Of a DNA stretch of 64,000 bases, positions 47,233 through 56,944 are shown in pieces. The stretch is from Sulfopaludibacter sp963815475 (GTDB lineage: Bacteria > Acidobacteriota > Terriglobia > Bryobacterales > Bryobacteraceae). Positions within the stretch are counted from its first letter, which is position 1, and each line of letters starts with the position of its first letter. Position numbers and translations under genes: made by a program. The DNA is taken from NCBI GenBank assembly GCA_963815475.1, contig CAWFHD010000003.1, forward strand, positions 8,246,001-8,310,000, read 5' to 3'. The notes under the pieces were generated by a model. The model did not search any database. It saw only the letters and a list, made by a program, of their open reading frames with translations, and had not been told where the DNA came from.

Positions 47233-48954
47233 CTAATTCTCCGAAGCCTTCTCCGCGCGGTCGATAATCAGGACCTCCACTGGACCTTTGCCTACTTCCA
47301 GCTTGAGGCCGAGATGTTCCCGGAGCGCACTCAACAACGAAGGGCCCGTCGGATCGGGAGCTTTGCTAGGGTCGCCGGGTTCACTCGGCCTTCGTGACGC
47401 GCTCTCGTCGGGCGTCCAGTCCATCGTGAAATCGAAATTTCCCTTAATGCCCGTTTGGTCGATGACAGGGCCTCCCATCTGTTCCGTAAGAAAAACCTTC
47501 GCGAAAAACTCCATCGAAGTGGCCACGCACATGACATGGTGCCCATTGTTGATGAGATCCGGAACCGTGCCTTTGGGCGGCTCGAGATTCCGCGGGCCGT
47601 TCTTGTCCACCAGCAGTTTGAAAATCGGGAGCTGCCGCGTATCCTTGTGAAGCACCAGTTTGAACCGATCGGCCAGAAGCGCCTGCGTGCGGACACGGAT
47701 TGCGCCCATCGATAAATCGACAGGCTGGCCGGCGCCTCTGTCCGGTTTGGCCAGAATGTCGTACTTCTCGGAATCGAGCCACCCCGGGCCCTGCAAAACC
47801 CGATCCTCCGGTATGTCATAGGCGAAGGCAATTAACATCTTGAGCGTGATGTTTACGGTATTCAGCTCGCCGCCGATGAACCTGCGGAACCCGCTATTGC
47901 GATCGCCGCTTCGGTTTGCCTTGATCGATGCCACTCCGAATCCTGGAATACCTGCAGGGCTCGGAGATTGAGCCTGGCTGGCGCGAACCACCAGCATGCC
48001 GGTCCAGAACGGGCCACCGATCACTGCGCCTAACACAGCCGTCACGAACAGCTTTCCGCCCAAACTCAGCCGGAGCATCGCTGGGCTCTCCATAATCGCC
48101 TCGATCCGTCTCTTGAGATGGGGGCCCGCGACTCCGGCGGCGCAAGCCGGCGCCGCCTGCACTCCGAACCGGCACACTGCGAGAATCCCCTGTGCATAGG
48201 CCGCCGGCTTGTGGATAGCGCGCAGCACTTCTTCGTCGCAGGCAGTTTCGCGCTCGTTCATCAGCCGCTGTCCAGTCCAATAGATCGGTGGGCAAAACCA
48301 GAAAACCGTTTCCGCCGCCATATGCAGCGCCGCTGTCAAATTGTCCCTGCGGCGAACGTGACAGAGCTCGTGCAGGAAAATCGCCTCCCACTGCTCATCG
48401 GTGAGATGCGCGCCGATACCATGGGGAACGAGAAGCACGGGCCGGAAAATGCCGAATACACACGGCTCCACCGCCAACGAAGATTCCATGACTCTGATGG
48501 ATTTGGAGTCAAGGCCGCGCACTGTCTCAACCGGCGCCGCGAATCGCACCGCCGAGCGCATCCGCAGCCACGCCCGCAGCCAACAGGAGGCGCTCACGGC
48601 AAAGCCGCACAGCCACACGGCGAACAGGATCGTCGGAGTGTGACTGGGAGCGCTGGGGACGCTTGTCAGGAACGGCGCGGGAACCGCCAATGCGAACGGC
48701 TGGCTGATGTCCCTCACTATGGAAGAGATGGGTGTCGGGGCAATCACGGGAACTGCCGCCGGTCCCAGTCGGCTGCCGAGATCGATCAGCAGCGAAACAG
48801 GAATCAGGAATTTCACGGAGACGGCCAGCCACAGCCAGTAGCGCACCGAAGCCCGATGTTTCCGCAACGCGAAACAAAGCACTGCCACAGTGCCGGCAAA
48901 GATAGTGGACTGCCACACATGGTTTGCCACTGGCATCAAATACTCGGGTATCAT
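47233..48954 (-). CDS. M56 peptidase fused to a TIGR03435 domain (pair 3)
   Basis: 573 residues with the M56 motif HELCH (His195) followed by RRRDNL, FCPPIYWTGQRLMNERETAC and DEEVLR. A membrane span (FVTAVLGAVIGGPFWTGMLV) leads to a TIGR03435 domain: GFGVASIKANRSGDRN, IAFAYDIPEDRVLQGPGWLD, YDILAKPDRG, LLADRFKLVLHKDTRQLPIF and VIDQTGIKGNFDFTMDWTPD. Its start overlaps the repressor gene stop. It differs clearly from pair 2 in the M56 part, so it is not a recent duplicate. Confidence 0.85.
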   Translation of the reverse strand: MIPEYLMPVANHVWQSTIFAGTVAVLCFALRKHRASVRYWLWLAVSVKFLIPVSLLIDLGSRLGPAAVPVIAPTPISSIVRDISQPFALAVPAPFLTSVPSAPSHTPTILFAVWLCGFAVSASCWLRAWLRMRSAVRFAAPVETVRGLDSKSIRVMESSLAVEPCVFGIFRPVLLVPHGIGAHLTDEQWEAIFLHELCHVRRRDNLTAALHMAAETVFWFCPPIYWTGQRLMNERETACDEEVLRAIHKPAAYAQGILAVCRFGVQAAPACAAGVAGPHLKRRIEAIMESPAMLRLSLGGKLFVTAVLGAVIGGPFWTGMLVVRASQAQSPSPAGIPGFGVASIKANRSGDRNSGFRRFIGGELNTVNITLKMLIAFAYDIPEDRVLQGPGWLDSEKYDILAKPDRGAGQPVDLSMGAIRVRTQALLADRFKLVLHKDTRQLPIFKLLVDKNGPRNLEPPKGTVPDLINNGHHVMCVATSMEFFAKVFLTEQMGGPVIDQTGIKGNFDFTMDWTPDESASRRPSEPGDPSKAPDPTGPSLLSALREHLGLKLEVGKGPVEVLIIDRAEKASEN

Positions 48955-49340
48955 TGGGGCTTCCTCTTTTCAGAGCGTAGGATTACCTGCTCGGCTTCCT
49001 TGATGTCTTCCAGCGTGAGCTTGCCGGACTCCACCAGGCGCGCCATCACAGGTTTCACGCGGCCGCCAAACATCCCCAGCAAGTCATCGATCAGCCGGTT
49101 CTCCGCCGACCGGCGCGACACGGTCGCCTCAAAAATATTCGCGTTACCCACTCGCTTCGCAATGCGAACGGCCTTCTTGGTCTCCAGACGATAGACCGTG
49201 GTCTGAATCGTCGTAAAAGCCGGCCGCCCCTTCTCGGGAAACGCTTCCTGTATTTCCCGAACCGAACACGGACCGCGATTCCACAGGACTTCCATGATCT
49301 GAAGCTCAAGCTTGGCGAGTTTTTGAGGCATGTTGGCCAA
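48951..49340 (-). CDS. BlaI/MecI-type repressor (pair 3)
   Basis: 129 residues. LAKLELQIMEVLWNRGPCSV, REIQEAFP, FTTIQTTVYRLETKKAVRIA and a C-terminal dimerisation helix (KPVMARLVESGKLTLEDIKE) show a BlaI-type winged helix of a different subfamily from pairs 1 and 2. ATG 49340 or 49331 (MPQKLAK) may be used. Upstream on the minus strand CTACAGATATAG and GATGTATGATG contain TACA/TGTA-like half-sites. Confidence 0.88.
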   Translation of the reverse strand: MANMPQKLAKLELQIMEVLWNRGPCSVREIQEAFPEKGRPAFTTIQTTVYRLETKKAVRIAKRVGNANIFEATVSRRSAENRLIDDLLGMFGGRVKPVMARLVESGKLTLEDIKEAEQVILRSEKRKPQ

Positions 49341-49447
49341 ACCACATCATACATCAACTGGACTATATCTGTAGGTAAAAGTTTCAGGAAATTTCGGAAA
49401 GACAGACCGGCTGGACAACTTAGTCGGTCGTTTCCGAAACTGTGGCC

Positions 49448-49486
49448 CGCGGCTCCGAATCAGAGCCGCGACCGTGAGGGAGCCGG
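49448..49486. repeat. Dispersed repeat copy 2 with inverted repeat
   Basis: CGCGGCTC (49448-49455) pairs with GAGCCGCG (49463-49470), which continues ACCGTGAGGGAGCCGG, the motif shared with 17907-17929. It occupies the intergenic space between divergent/convergent M56 operons. Confidence 0.5.
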
Positions 49487-49530
49487 CTGCCGCAGAATAC
49501 GAGGGTGTATTTCGGACGTGGTTCGCCCGA

Positions 49531-51822
49531 TTATTGTTTGAACTGCGTCACCTCGTACTGATACCAGGTGGGCATAACTCCCTGTCGCAGTTTTTGAACG
49601 GACTGAATCAAATCGACACCTGGCGTCCGGACCGTCTTGCTGTGGAGTTCGCAGAATTCGATCACGGCTGCACGATCCTCGGCGTTCCCGTTGCGAAGCA
49701 GAAGCACAAGGAATTTGAGGGTGGCGGGGAACCAGTTGTCGTCGGTCGTGATCGGAGCGGCCGCTCGGAGGTGATTTCTTGCCTCCTTGTGATTTCCGTC
49801 GGCACGCAGTGCGACCATGGCGAGAATGATGTCGGCCTTGTACACGCGATTCCCGTAATTGGGATCGTTGCGGAAGCTCTCTTCAATGGCAAGGGCGTCC
49901 TTTGCATACTTGCGCGCGAGAACCCAGTCTCTACGAGCCCCCTCCGGGTCGTGGTTATAATCCGCAAGGCTCGCCCCGGCCCAGTATGCCTTTTCTGCGA
50001 GGTTCGGCAAAAGGCGCGCCCGTTCATCGGCCGGCAGTGCGCTGGCCTTCTGGTATTGGGCCTCCGATACCTCATCGCCAACCAGCGATCGGGTCTGCCG
50101 AAACCCCTGGCCGGCCGCCTGGTTCCGCTCCATCCGCGCCAGATCGTCTCGGTTAACGGAGGCCGGGTCGAGCTCGGCGGCACGGGCGATATACCTGTGT
50201 CCGAGAATGCTGCTTGGGCTGTCGAGCGGCTGGAGTCGAGCCAGCGAGAAGCCCGTCTCGGACAGCAGAGCGGCGTCGGTCGATTGATCGAGCCGCTTTC
50301 GCAGATCCTCTGCGTACGGAGTCTGGGAGGATGGCCCATCTAACGCGAAAGTATAGATGCTGCTCAGCAGGCGCGTGCGCTTTTGTGCATCGATCGAGCC
50401 GCCCTCGGCGATTTCTTCTGCGCGCTTGGGGTCGGCGCGGCGAAAGTAAACCACGGCGTTGACCCGAAGGTCGGCCGTGACTTCAGGGCGGCGCAGGATA
50501 CTCTCCCAGACTTTGGCCCCCCTCTGATAGAACGCAGGATCGAACAGCGGCTCGATCAAGGCGGCGCAGGGATCTTCGGGATGATGTTCGATGCACCAAA
50601 GTTTGATGGTCCAGAAGCCCTTGGTGGTGCGCTCATCTCTCAAGACTTGCCGTCCCTTGGATTGATAAAACGCCATAAGCTTCTCGCGCGCCTCGCCATC
50701 GTCGGGATTCTGAAGCACCTTGGCTTCGAGCGCTTCGGCATCCGTCGCTGTCATCCGGTTGATCTCCTGGAAGCGGTTGTTTCGGGCGATCGATCCGGCA
50801 ATCTGCTGGGCGTAATTCGGGTCGGCTTTGAGCTCGGGGAGCGATTTCTGCTGGCAGGCGGCGACGAAGAACACGGCGATGCCGCAGGTGATCGCCAGCG
50901 ACGCCATCTGCGTATGCGTCGCGCGCACAGCGGGGACTCCACGCGCCAGCCGGTCTATCCTTGGGCCGAGCAAACCAGCGCCGTCCACACCCACGCCGTG
51001 GAGAGCGAGGGTTCCGCCGCGCCGGCTGGCAGTTTGTGCGATATCGAGCAGGACCTCGGTATACTTGCGGCTCTCGCCTAAGGCGAGCACAGCCGCGTCG
51101 TCGCAGGCATGTTCAGCGTCCAGGGCGAGCCGTCGTTGCAGCCACCAGGCGAGCGGGTGGAACCAGAACACCACCTGGTTCAGATGCGCCAGAAAATTAG
51201 TGAGTGTGTCGCGCCGCCGCACATGCGCGGCTTCGTGCGCCAACACGGCGGTAATCTTATCCTCCCGCCAATCGGACCAACCCGCCGGGAGCAAGATCCT
51301 GGGCGCGATCAGCCCCACGGTCAGGGGCGTCGCGATACCTGCGCATTCGTAGGCGGCCATGCCCCGAACCGCGATCGGCCTCCCGCTCGCAGACAGTCGG
51401 CGCGAAAATCGCCAGCCGGCCAGGAACCGTCCGAGCAAAATGAGAGCACCAAGCGCATACAGCACATAAAAGGTGACCAGCAGCATCTCTGCGCCAGTAC
51501 GCCCGGAGGTCGAGGGTTCTACAGTCTTGGGCTGGAACGTTTTAAGCGAAGCGGGAAACGCCGAACCAGCGGCGCCGGAAGTGTCCGCGGGCGGCGCTTC
51601 AAACGTCATCGATTGCGTCGGCGCGGTCAACCCAACTTCGAGCCGCGGCACCATGCGCGGAAGGATGGGCATCAGGAACATGGTTAGAAGCACGCCCAAC
51701 CAGGCTTTATGCCGAAGGGAGCTGGCATGGATACGAAGGAGGTAGATTGCTGCGTAGACCGCTATTGCCACCAGGCTGATGCGAATAGAGGCATCGAGCA
51801 AAACGCGAAATACGGATGTCAT
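49531..51822 (-). CDS. M56 peptidase with long helical-repeat C-terminus (pair 4)
   Basis: 763 residues. N-terminal spans, then HEAAH (His196) with RRRDTL, FWFHPLAWWLQRRLALDAEH and CDDAAVLALGESRKY typical of M56. A span near 305-322 ends in FFVAACQQK, an internal lipobox-like sequence. The extracytoplasmic ~440 residues are helical and repetitive (EALEAKVLQNPDDGEAREKL, LGHRYIARAAELDPASVNRD, RKYAKDALAIEESFRNDPNY, HKEARNHLRAAAPITTDDNW), like TPR/Sel1-type scaffolds. It may sense protein or peptide partners. Start ATG 51822 overlaps the repressor stop. Confidence 0.8.
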   Translation of the reverse strand: MTSVFRVLLDASIRISLVAIAVYAAIYLLRIHASSLRHKAWLGVLLTMFLMPILPRMVPRLEVGLTAPTQSMTFEAPPADTSGAAGSAFPASLKTFQPKTVEPSTSGRTGAEMLLVTFYVLYALGALILLGRFLAGWRFSRRLSASGRPIAVRGMAAYECAGIATPLTVGLIAPRILLPAGWSDWREDKITAVLAHEAAHVRRRDTLTNFLAHLNQVVFWFHPLAWWLQRRLALDAEHACDDAAVLALGESRKYTEVLLDIAQTASRRGGTLALHGVGVDGAGLLGPRIDRLARGVPAVRATHTQMASLAITCGIAVFFVAACQQKSLPELKADPNYAQQIAGSIARNNRFQEINRMTATDAEALEAKVLQNPDDGEAREKLMAFYQSKGRQVLRDERTTKGFWTIKLWCIEHHPEDPCAALIEPLFDPAFYQRGAKVWESILRRPEVTADLRVNAVVYFRRADPKRAEEIAEGGSIDAQKRTRLLSSIYTFALDGPSSQTPYAEDLRKRLDQSTDAALLSETGFSLARLQPLDSPSSILGHRYIARAAELDPASVNRDDLARMERNQAAGQGFRQTRSLVGDEVSEAQYQKASALPADERARLLPNLAEKAYWAGASLADYNHDPEGARRDWVLARKYAKDALAIEESFRNDPNYGNRVYKADIILAMVALRADGNHKEARNHLRAAAPITTDDNWFPATLKFLVLLLRNGNAEDRAAVIEFCELHSKTVRTPGVDLIQSVQKLRQGVMPTWYQYEVTQFKQ

Positions 51823-52202
51823 TGGTTGTCCTTCACTTTCTTGGCCAATCGCTGGAGCGCTTGTGGCGAAAGTACCTTCGCGTCCACCATGCCGGCGACG
51901 AACTGCTCCGCCGAACCCTCCCAAAACCGCTCGATCAGATGCCGCACCGCGCGCACCGCTACGCTGCTTGCCGAGGCCTTGGCCTCAAACACGAACGTCT
52001 TTCCCTCGATGCGATGATCCAGATAGCCGCGCGCCTCCAGCCGGCGAAGGATGGTGCGCACGCTGGAGTCCTTCAGCGGGTGCTTGGGGACCAGGTTTTC
52101 CCGCACTTCCTCCGCGGTGGCGGAACCCTTCGACCAAATGAAATCCAGCACAGTCTGCTGCAGTTCGGTGAGTGGACGGACTGACCTGTTACTTGGCGTC
52201 AC
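51819..52202 (-). CDS. BlaI/MecI-type repressor (pair 4)
   Basis: 127 residues from GTG 52202: PLTELQQTVLDFIWSKGSAT, AEEVRENLVPKHPLKDSSVR, TILRRLEARGYLDHRIEGKT, FVFEAK, then a helical C-terminus with RFWEGSAEQFVAGMVDA. The frame is open to 52448, but the GTG sits seven nt after a -10 box inside an operator-like dyad, fixing the start. It overlaps the M56 gene by four nt. Confidence 0.88.
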   Translation of the reverse strand: MTPSNRSVRPLTELQQTVLDFIWSKGSATAEEVRENLVPKHPLKDSSVRTILRRLEARGYLDHRIEGKTFVFEAKASASSVAVRAVRHLIERFWEGSAEQFVAGMVDAKVLSPQALQRLAKKVKDNQ

Positions 52203-52238
52203 GTTACTTAGTGTAACGCTAGCGGTCCGAAAAGGCAA
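52203..52238 (-). promoter_or_regulatory. Leaderless promoter with BlaI-type operator
   Basis: On the minus strand TTGCCT (52233-52238), 17 nt, TACACT (52210-52215), seven nt, GTG 52202. The dyad GTTAC-ACTAA-GTAAC (52203-52217) covers the -10 and the start site, ideal for autorepression. Confidence 0.7.
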
Positions 52239-52333
52239 CGGACTCGTCGTCGCTCGGAGGAATGGAGAATTTCGGCGGGCCAAAAAAGAAAGAGGCAGGC
52301 TAGCCTTGACGGCCGCCTGCCTCCAAGAGGGAG

Positions 52334-55300
52334 TTAGAAGCGGATGTATCCGGCAACCACCAGATAGCGGGGCTGCGACTGCGTTGCGCTGATCACGGCG
52401 AAGCCGTTGTAATTCGTGGAACCGGTGGACGTCTGCAACCAGCAGCAACTGCCGCCGGGATTGGCGAACACCACCGTGTTTGTCAGGTTGTACGCCTCGC
52501 CCTGCAGCGTGAACTTGACCTTCCCTTCCTTAAACGGGAAAGTGCGGGACAGGTTCGCGTTCATCTGGAAGAAGCCGGGTCCGAAGAGTCCGCCCAGGTA
52601 GTGGCCGGTGGAACCGAGCACGCCTGCCGGCGGATTGGTGAATGCCGACCCATCGTAATAAGGATGGCTCCCATCGTGTCCGCCCAGAATCGCCACTGTC
52701 GGGCTGATCTGGCTGGCGCTGTTGGCCTGGCCGCCGGCGTTGATGTTGGACGTGGTGCCGACACCGAAGGGCAACCCGCTTTCCCTGCCGATGGTGCTGC
52801 TCAGTTGCCAGTTGCCGACAACCCAGGATGCCAGCCCGTGATTCAGCAGGGTGTGGCCTTTGCCGAACGGCATTTGGTACACAAAGAAGACTTGCAGATT
52901 GTGCGGTCGGTCGAACCCGGCGATTTGCTTGTCGAGATTGTAAGATACCGGGAAGGCGCGCCACAGTGTGCCGTCTCCATTGTCGCCGTTCGAATTGTTG
53001 ATGGCCTTCTGGAAGGTGTAGCTGGCGCCAAACAGCGACGCCCCGATGCGCTTTCGAACGGAGGCCTGCAGCGCGTTGTACGTCATGAACCCGAACGGTT
53101 CGTACATGTTCATGTCGCTAGTGACGTAGGGATACAGTTGGCGGCCGGGGGTGCCGGTGTTGGGAGCCGATCCGTTGATGTTGACACCTTCCATCACGTG
53201 GATGCCGTGCGTGCCCACATATCCCACCTGCGCCACCAGGGTGGGGGAGAACTCGTGCTGCACCGTGAAGTTCCAGGTTTGGTAGTAGCCGCGGTTGAAA
53301 TTCGCCGGGAACGTCACCGTGCTGGTGCTGGGCAGATAGGTGGTGAGGGAACCCGTCGGCGAAGGCTTGATGGTGCCCACGGTGATATCGGGGAAGGTCG
53401 GCAGCGGAATGCCATCGGCCAGCGATACACGCGAGGAACCATCGGAATTCGGCACGCCCGCATAGCTGATGAACTGATACGACTGCAGCGGCGTGTATAC
53501 CTGGTTTGCGATCGCCGGGAATTGGTTCCGCTGATTGCGCATATTGTCCGGATCGATGCTAATTCCGTAACCGCTGCGAATCACCGTCTTGCTGTCGAGC
53601 CGGTACGCGGCGCCGAAACGCGGGGCAAACCCTTTCTTGCTGGCCGTCGCGCCCGTATCCCATGGCACGCCGCCCTCGCCGCCCACCAGGATATTGTCGG
53701 TGGTGGGATCGAACCGAACGGCGCCATAATGATCGTGCGAATAGATCGGATAATATTCCCAACGCAGGCCGTAATCGATCGTCAGTTTCGAGCTGACCTG
53801 CCATGCGTCGCGAACGTACATCGACCAGGTGGAGAAACGCAGCGCGATCGGATTGTTCACCTGCGTCACCTTGCCGGTCTGGGAGGGGAAGCCGAGCAGG
53901 AATTGGGCCCACGAGTTGGCAGGCGCGTTGGGCAGCGTGGCTCCCGCGGGAGTGGTGTTGGGCGCGGCGCCGCCTTTGAGAGCGGTCAGTGTGCCGTCAA
54001 ATCCGAAGCTCCCGCGAGCCGTGCCGAACGTTCCGCCTTGCGGTTGAAAATGGTTCAGGGCGAACTTATCGTATTCGAAGCCGGCGCGGATGTTGTGCGG
54101 TCCCTTGATCTTCGTGACGTTGATGGTAGTAGTGTACTGATTGTCGCGGAATTGGAAAGGGCTGCCGGTGCTGGCGTTGCCGATGTTGGCGATGCCCGTG
54201 ACCTGGAAGGCGGGAATGCCTTCGTAGTTCGGGCCAACCCCGTTGGTCCCAGGGATATGCAGCACGTCGGTCCCAAAGTCGCCGTCCTGCGGATCGCCGT
54301 TGGCGCCGATATTCTGCCGCGTGTACCCCACATTGCCGTCGAATACAAGAGTAGGAGTCGCGGTGTAAGTGAGCCCGGCGGCGGTTACCTGCACGCGCCC
54401 GCCCGCATGCCCTGGATTGCCGCCGTTAAATGCATCGCCGCCGGCAGCTCCCAGTACCAACGGAGCCACGATATCCATGGGAGAAACGCTGTAGCGGCCC
54501 CAGATCATGGCCTTCTCGGTGGGGTTGTAATTCACCTTCCAGTCCCAACGATTCACCGTGTAGGTGGTGGCGCCGTAGGCATCGTAATTGGTGAAGAAAT
54601 TGTTCGGCCGTGTCAATGCCGGTAGCAGCGCGGTGAGGGTAGCCGCCGCGGGAGCGATCCGGTTCGAGGGAATCACGTTGCCCACGAAGGGCGTGCGACC
54701 GGTGCCGTCTGCGTTACCCGTTAGCGGATCGTAAATCACCACGCCCGTGCCGCTGAAATCGCCCGTGCGCATGGCGGCGGTGGGCAGAGTCAGATTCGGC
54801 GTGGTGGCAAACTGATTCTGCTTGGTGCCTTCATAACTCATGAACCAGAACAGTTTGTCCTTGCCGTGAACCACTTTCGGAATCCACACCGGACCGCCGA
54901 TGGTGAATCCGTACTGGTTCAGAATGTTTTTCGCCAGCCGGCCGGGGTGGGAAAAGTAGTTGTTGACAGCGTCGAAATCCTGATTGGTATTGCGCTCGAA
55001 CAGGGAGCCATGCAGTTGGTTGGTTCCGCTCTTGATCGCCACGTTGATGGCTGCGCCGCCCGCCGCGCCCTGCTCGGCGTCATAAGCGTTCGTGCTCACC
55101 ACCACGGTCTGGATAGCCTCGGGCGATGGCACGTAACTTACGTTCACCGGCAGCCACGGATAGGCGTTGAGAGCGCCGTCCAGCCTGGTATTGTTGGCCT
55201 GCGAAGAAACGCCGTTCTGGAAAACAGTGATGGCGCGCTGCGGATTGCCCGCCGCGGAATTGGCTTCGCCGGTGCCGGCCGTCGTGGCCGAGCCCGGTTG

Positions 55301-55786
55301 CAGCAACAGCAGCGATTGGAAGTTCTTGCCTTCTGTGCCGTTGTATGGCAGCTCTTCCACTTCCTGCTGCGAAATCTCGGTGTGGACGTCGCCCTTGTCG
55401 GTTTGCAGCACCACAGCGTCTGCCGAGACTACAACCGATTCCGTAGTGGTGGCAATCTGTAACTGCACATCCACGCGGCGCACGTCGTTCGCCTGCACCT
55501 GTACGTTGGTCTCAGTGAAGGTTCGGAATGATTTGGAAGTGATGGTAACCGTGTAGATCCCGGCCTGTAGGTCTGTGAAGCGATAAAGGCCACGCTCGTC
55601 GGTGTTGGCCTCGCTCTTGACGTTAGTACCGGTGTTGACGGCTTCCACATGAGCGCCAGGCACTGCGGCACTGGTAGGATCGGTCACGTTTCCGGTGAGC
55701 GATCCATATAGAACTTGCGCATTGGCGGCTGAGCACAGAAGCGCTCCCAAGGCGCACAGAATTAGGAACCAACGTGGTTTCGGCAT
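52334..55786 (-). CDS. Oar-like TonB-dependent receptor with carboxypeptidase-regulatory domain
   Basis: 1150 residues. Signal peptide (LILCALGALLCSAANAQ); residues 25-115 form a CarboxypepD_reg-like domain (GSLTGNVTDPTSAAVPGAHV, GLYRFTDLQAGIYTVTITS). A plug domain follows (VEELPYNGTEGKNFQSLLLL, AYDAEQGAAGGAAINVAIKS) and then a large outer-membrane barrel ending AGYIRF with a terminal aromatic. This group is strongly expanded in Acidobacteria and is presumed to import large or sugar-derived nutrients with TonB energy. Substrate unknown. Transcribed alone; divergent from the DUF6807 gene. Confidence 0.92.
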   Translation of the reverse strand: MPKPRWFLILCALGALLCSAANAQVLYGSLTGNVTDPTSAAVPGAHVEAVNTGTNVKSEANTDERGLYRFTDLQAGIYTVTITSKSFRTFTETNVQVQANDVRRVDVQLQIATTTESVVVSADAVVLQTDKGDVHTEISQQEVEELPYNGTEGKNFQSLLLLQPGSATTAGTGEANSAAGNPQRAITVFQNGVSSQANNTRLDGALNAYPWLPVNVSYVPSPEAIQTVVVSTNAYDAEQGAAGGAAINVAIKSGTNQLHGSLFERNTNQDFDAVNNYFSHPGRLAKNILNQYGFTIGGPVWIPKVVHGKDKLFWFMSYEGTKQNQFATTPNLTLPTAAMRTGDFSGTGVVIYDPLTGNADGTGRTPFVGNVIPSNRIAPAAATLTALLPALTRPNNFFTNYDAYGATTYTVNRWDWKVNYNPTEKAMIWGRYSVSPMDIVAPLVLGAAGGDAFNGGNPGHAGGRVQVTAAGLTYTATPTLVFDGNVGYTRQNIGANGDPQDGDFGTDVLHIPGTNGVGPNYEGIPAFQVTGIANIGNASTGSPFQFRDNQYTTTINVTKIKGPHNIRAGFEYDKFALNHFQPQGGTFGTARGSFGFDGTLTALKGGAAPNTTPAGATLPNAPANSWAQFLLGFPSQTGKVTQVNNPIALRFSTWSMYVRDAWQVSSKLTIDYGLRWEYYPIYSHDHYGAVRFDPTTDNILVGGEGGVPWDTGATASKKGFAPRFGAAYRLDSKTVIRSGYGISIDPDNMRNQRNQFPAIANQVYTPLQSYQFISYAGVPNSDGSSRVSLADGIPLPTFPDITVGTIKPSPTGSLTTYLPSTSTVTFPANFNRGYYQTWNFTVQHEFSPTLVAQVGYVGTHGIHVMEGVNINGSAPNTGTPGRQLYPYVTSDMNMYEPFGFMTYNALQASVRKRIGASLFGASYTFQKAINNSNGDNGDGTLWRAFPVSYNLDKQIAGFDRPHNLQVFFVYQMPFGKGHTLLNHGLASWVVGNWQLSSTIGRESGLPFGVGTTSNINAGGQANSASQISPTVAILGGHDGSHPYYDGSAFTNPPAGVLGSTGHYLGGLFGPGFFQMNANLSRTFPFKEGKVKFTLQGEAYNLTNTVVFANPGGSCCWLQTSTGSTNYNGFAVISATQSQPRYLVVAGYIRF

Positions 55787-56024
55787 TCAACTCCCCTTAA
55801 CAGAATTCACGTATCTAAACTCGTTCGGCGACCCTGGTCACCGGAGAAAAGGACCCCAAGCACTGGCGCCAAAGCCATGGCGCCAAGTTGAGATAGTTGT
55901 AATCCAAAACAAAATCGTTGTCAAGCCCTGCGCGGTCCGAAGGGTATGGAATCCCAATTCGCCCAATCAAGCGACATATGTAACAATAATTCGCAGACAC
56001 AACTAATACAGAGGCGGTATACCA

Positions 56025-56888
56025 ATGAAGTTCACTCTCGCCGTCGCGGTCTTGATGCTGCTGCCGATTGCCAGCCAACAGCCGTTCGTGTGGAAGGATG
56101 TGGGCGATGGCCGCCTCGCCCTCACCGAACGCGGCAATCCGGTATTGGTATACAACTACGGCCCGCAGCTCAAAGGGGGAGCGCCCGAGAATCGCCGCCG
56201 CTGCTGCTACATCTATCCGCTTTACACGCCCTCCGGAGTTTCCATGCTCGACGATTTCCCGAAGGATCACTGGCATCATCGCGGCCTGTTCTGGGCTTGG
56301 CCCGTGGTGGAAACCGAAGGCAAGACCTACGACGAGTGGATGAACATGACCGTGAAGGATCACACCACCAAACCGCCCGTCACCAAAGGCGGGCGCTTGC
56401 AAGTGGAGAACACTTGGCAGCTTGACGGCCGCGATATCGTGCGTGAAGGCGTGGTGCTGACGGCCCTGCCGTCGCAGGGCGACGCTCGCGAGATCACAGT
56501 GGAACTCACACTCGAAGCGCTGGCCAATCCCGTGACACTCAAAGGTTCGCGCGAAGCGGGCAAGAGCTACGGGGGTTTCAGCGCCCGCTTCGCGGAGCGC
56601 GAAGACACCATCCTCCGCGCCGATGGCGAGACACTTTCGAAAGACGAAGACCTCACTCCGCGCCACTGGGCGGAACTCGAAGGAACGTACGGTGGGAAAA
56701 AGGCGGTGCTGCGAATCACGCCGGACGCTTCCGACCTCGGTGCACCTTACCAGTGGTGCTTGCGAAAATATGGCTTCGTCGGCGCCTCATTTCCGGGTCG
56801 AACCTCCACCGAAGACGGCTTCACCCTTCAACCCCACAAACCGCTCAAACTGACATTTCAGGTGAGGATAGTTGACAAAGTCAACTAA
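56025..56888 (+). CDS. Secreted DUF6807 (PmoA-like) family protein
   Basis: A signal peptide (KFTLAVAVLMLLPIASQQ) is followed by a beta-rich domain with PVLVYNYGPQLKGGAPENRR, YIYPLYTPSGVSMLDDFPKD, HWHHRGLFWAWPVVETEGKT and, near the end, WCLRKYGFVGASFPGRTST. The HWHHRGLFWAW block is diagnostic of DUF6807 proteins, abundant in Acidobacteria, Verrucomicrobia and Planctomycetes, often linked to sugar use. The His cluster suggests a metal or active site. The 238-bp upstream gap to the TonB receptor holds the divergent promoters; TATACC is 5-6 nt before the ATG. Confidence 0.8.
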   Translation: MKFTLAVAVLMLLPIASQQPFVWKDVGDGRLALTERGNPVLVYNYGPQLKGGAPENRRRCCYIYPLYTPSGVSMLDDFPKDHWHHRGLFWAWPVVETEGKTYDEWMNMTVKDHTTKPPVTKGGRLQVENTWQLDGRDIVREGVVLTALPSQGDAREITVELTLEALANPVTLKGSREAGKSYGGFSARFAEREDTILRADGETLSKDEDLTPRHWAELEGTYGGKKAVLRITPDASDLGAPYQWCLRKYGFVGASFPGRTSTEDGFTLQPHKPLKLTFQVRIVDKVN

Positions 56889-56944
56889 TTTTCCGCTTGA
56901 CTGTATTAAATAGCTAGTACAATATCTGTCTAGAGGAGGGCGAC

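Noticed and set aside
51823..51924. N-terminal extension of the pair 4 M56 protein
   Set aside because: It would overlap the repressor gene by about 100 nt; ATG 51822 gives the usual four-nt overlap and membrane start.
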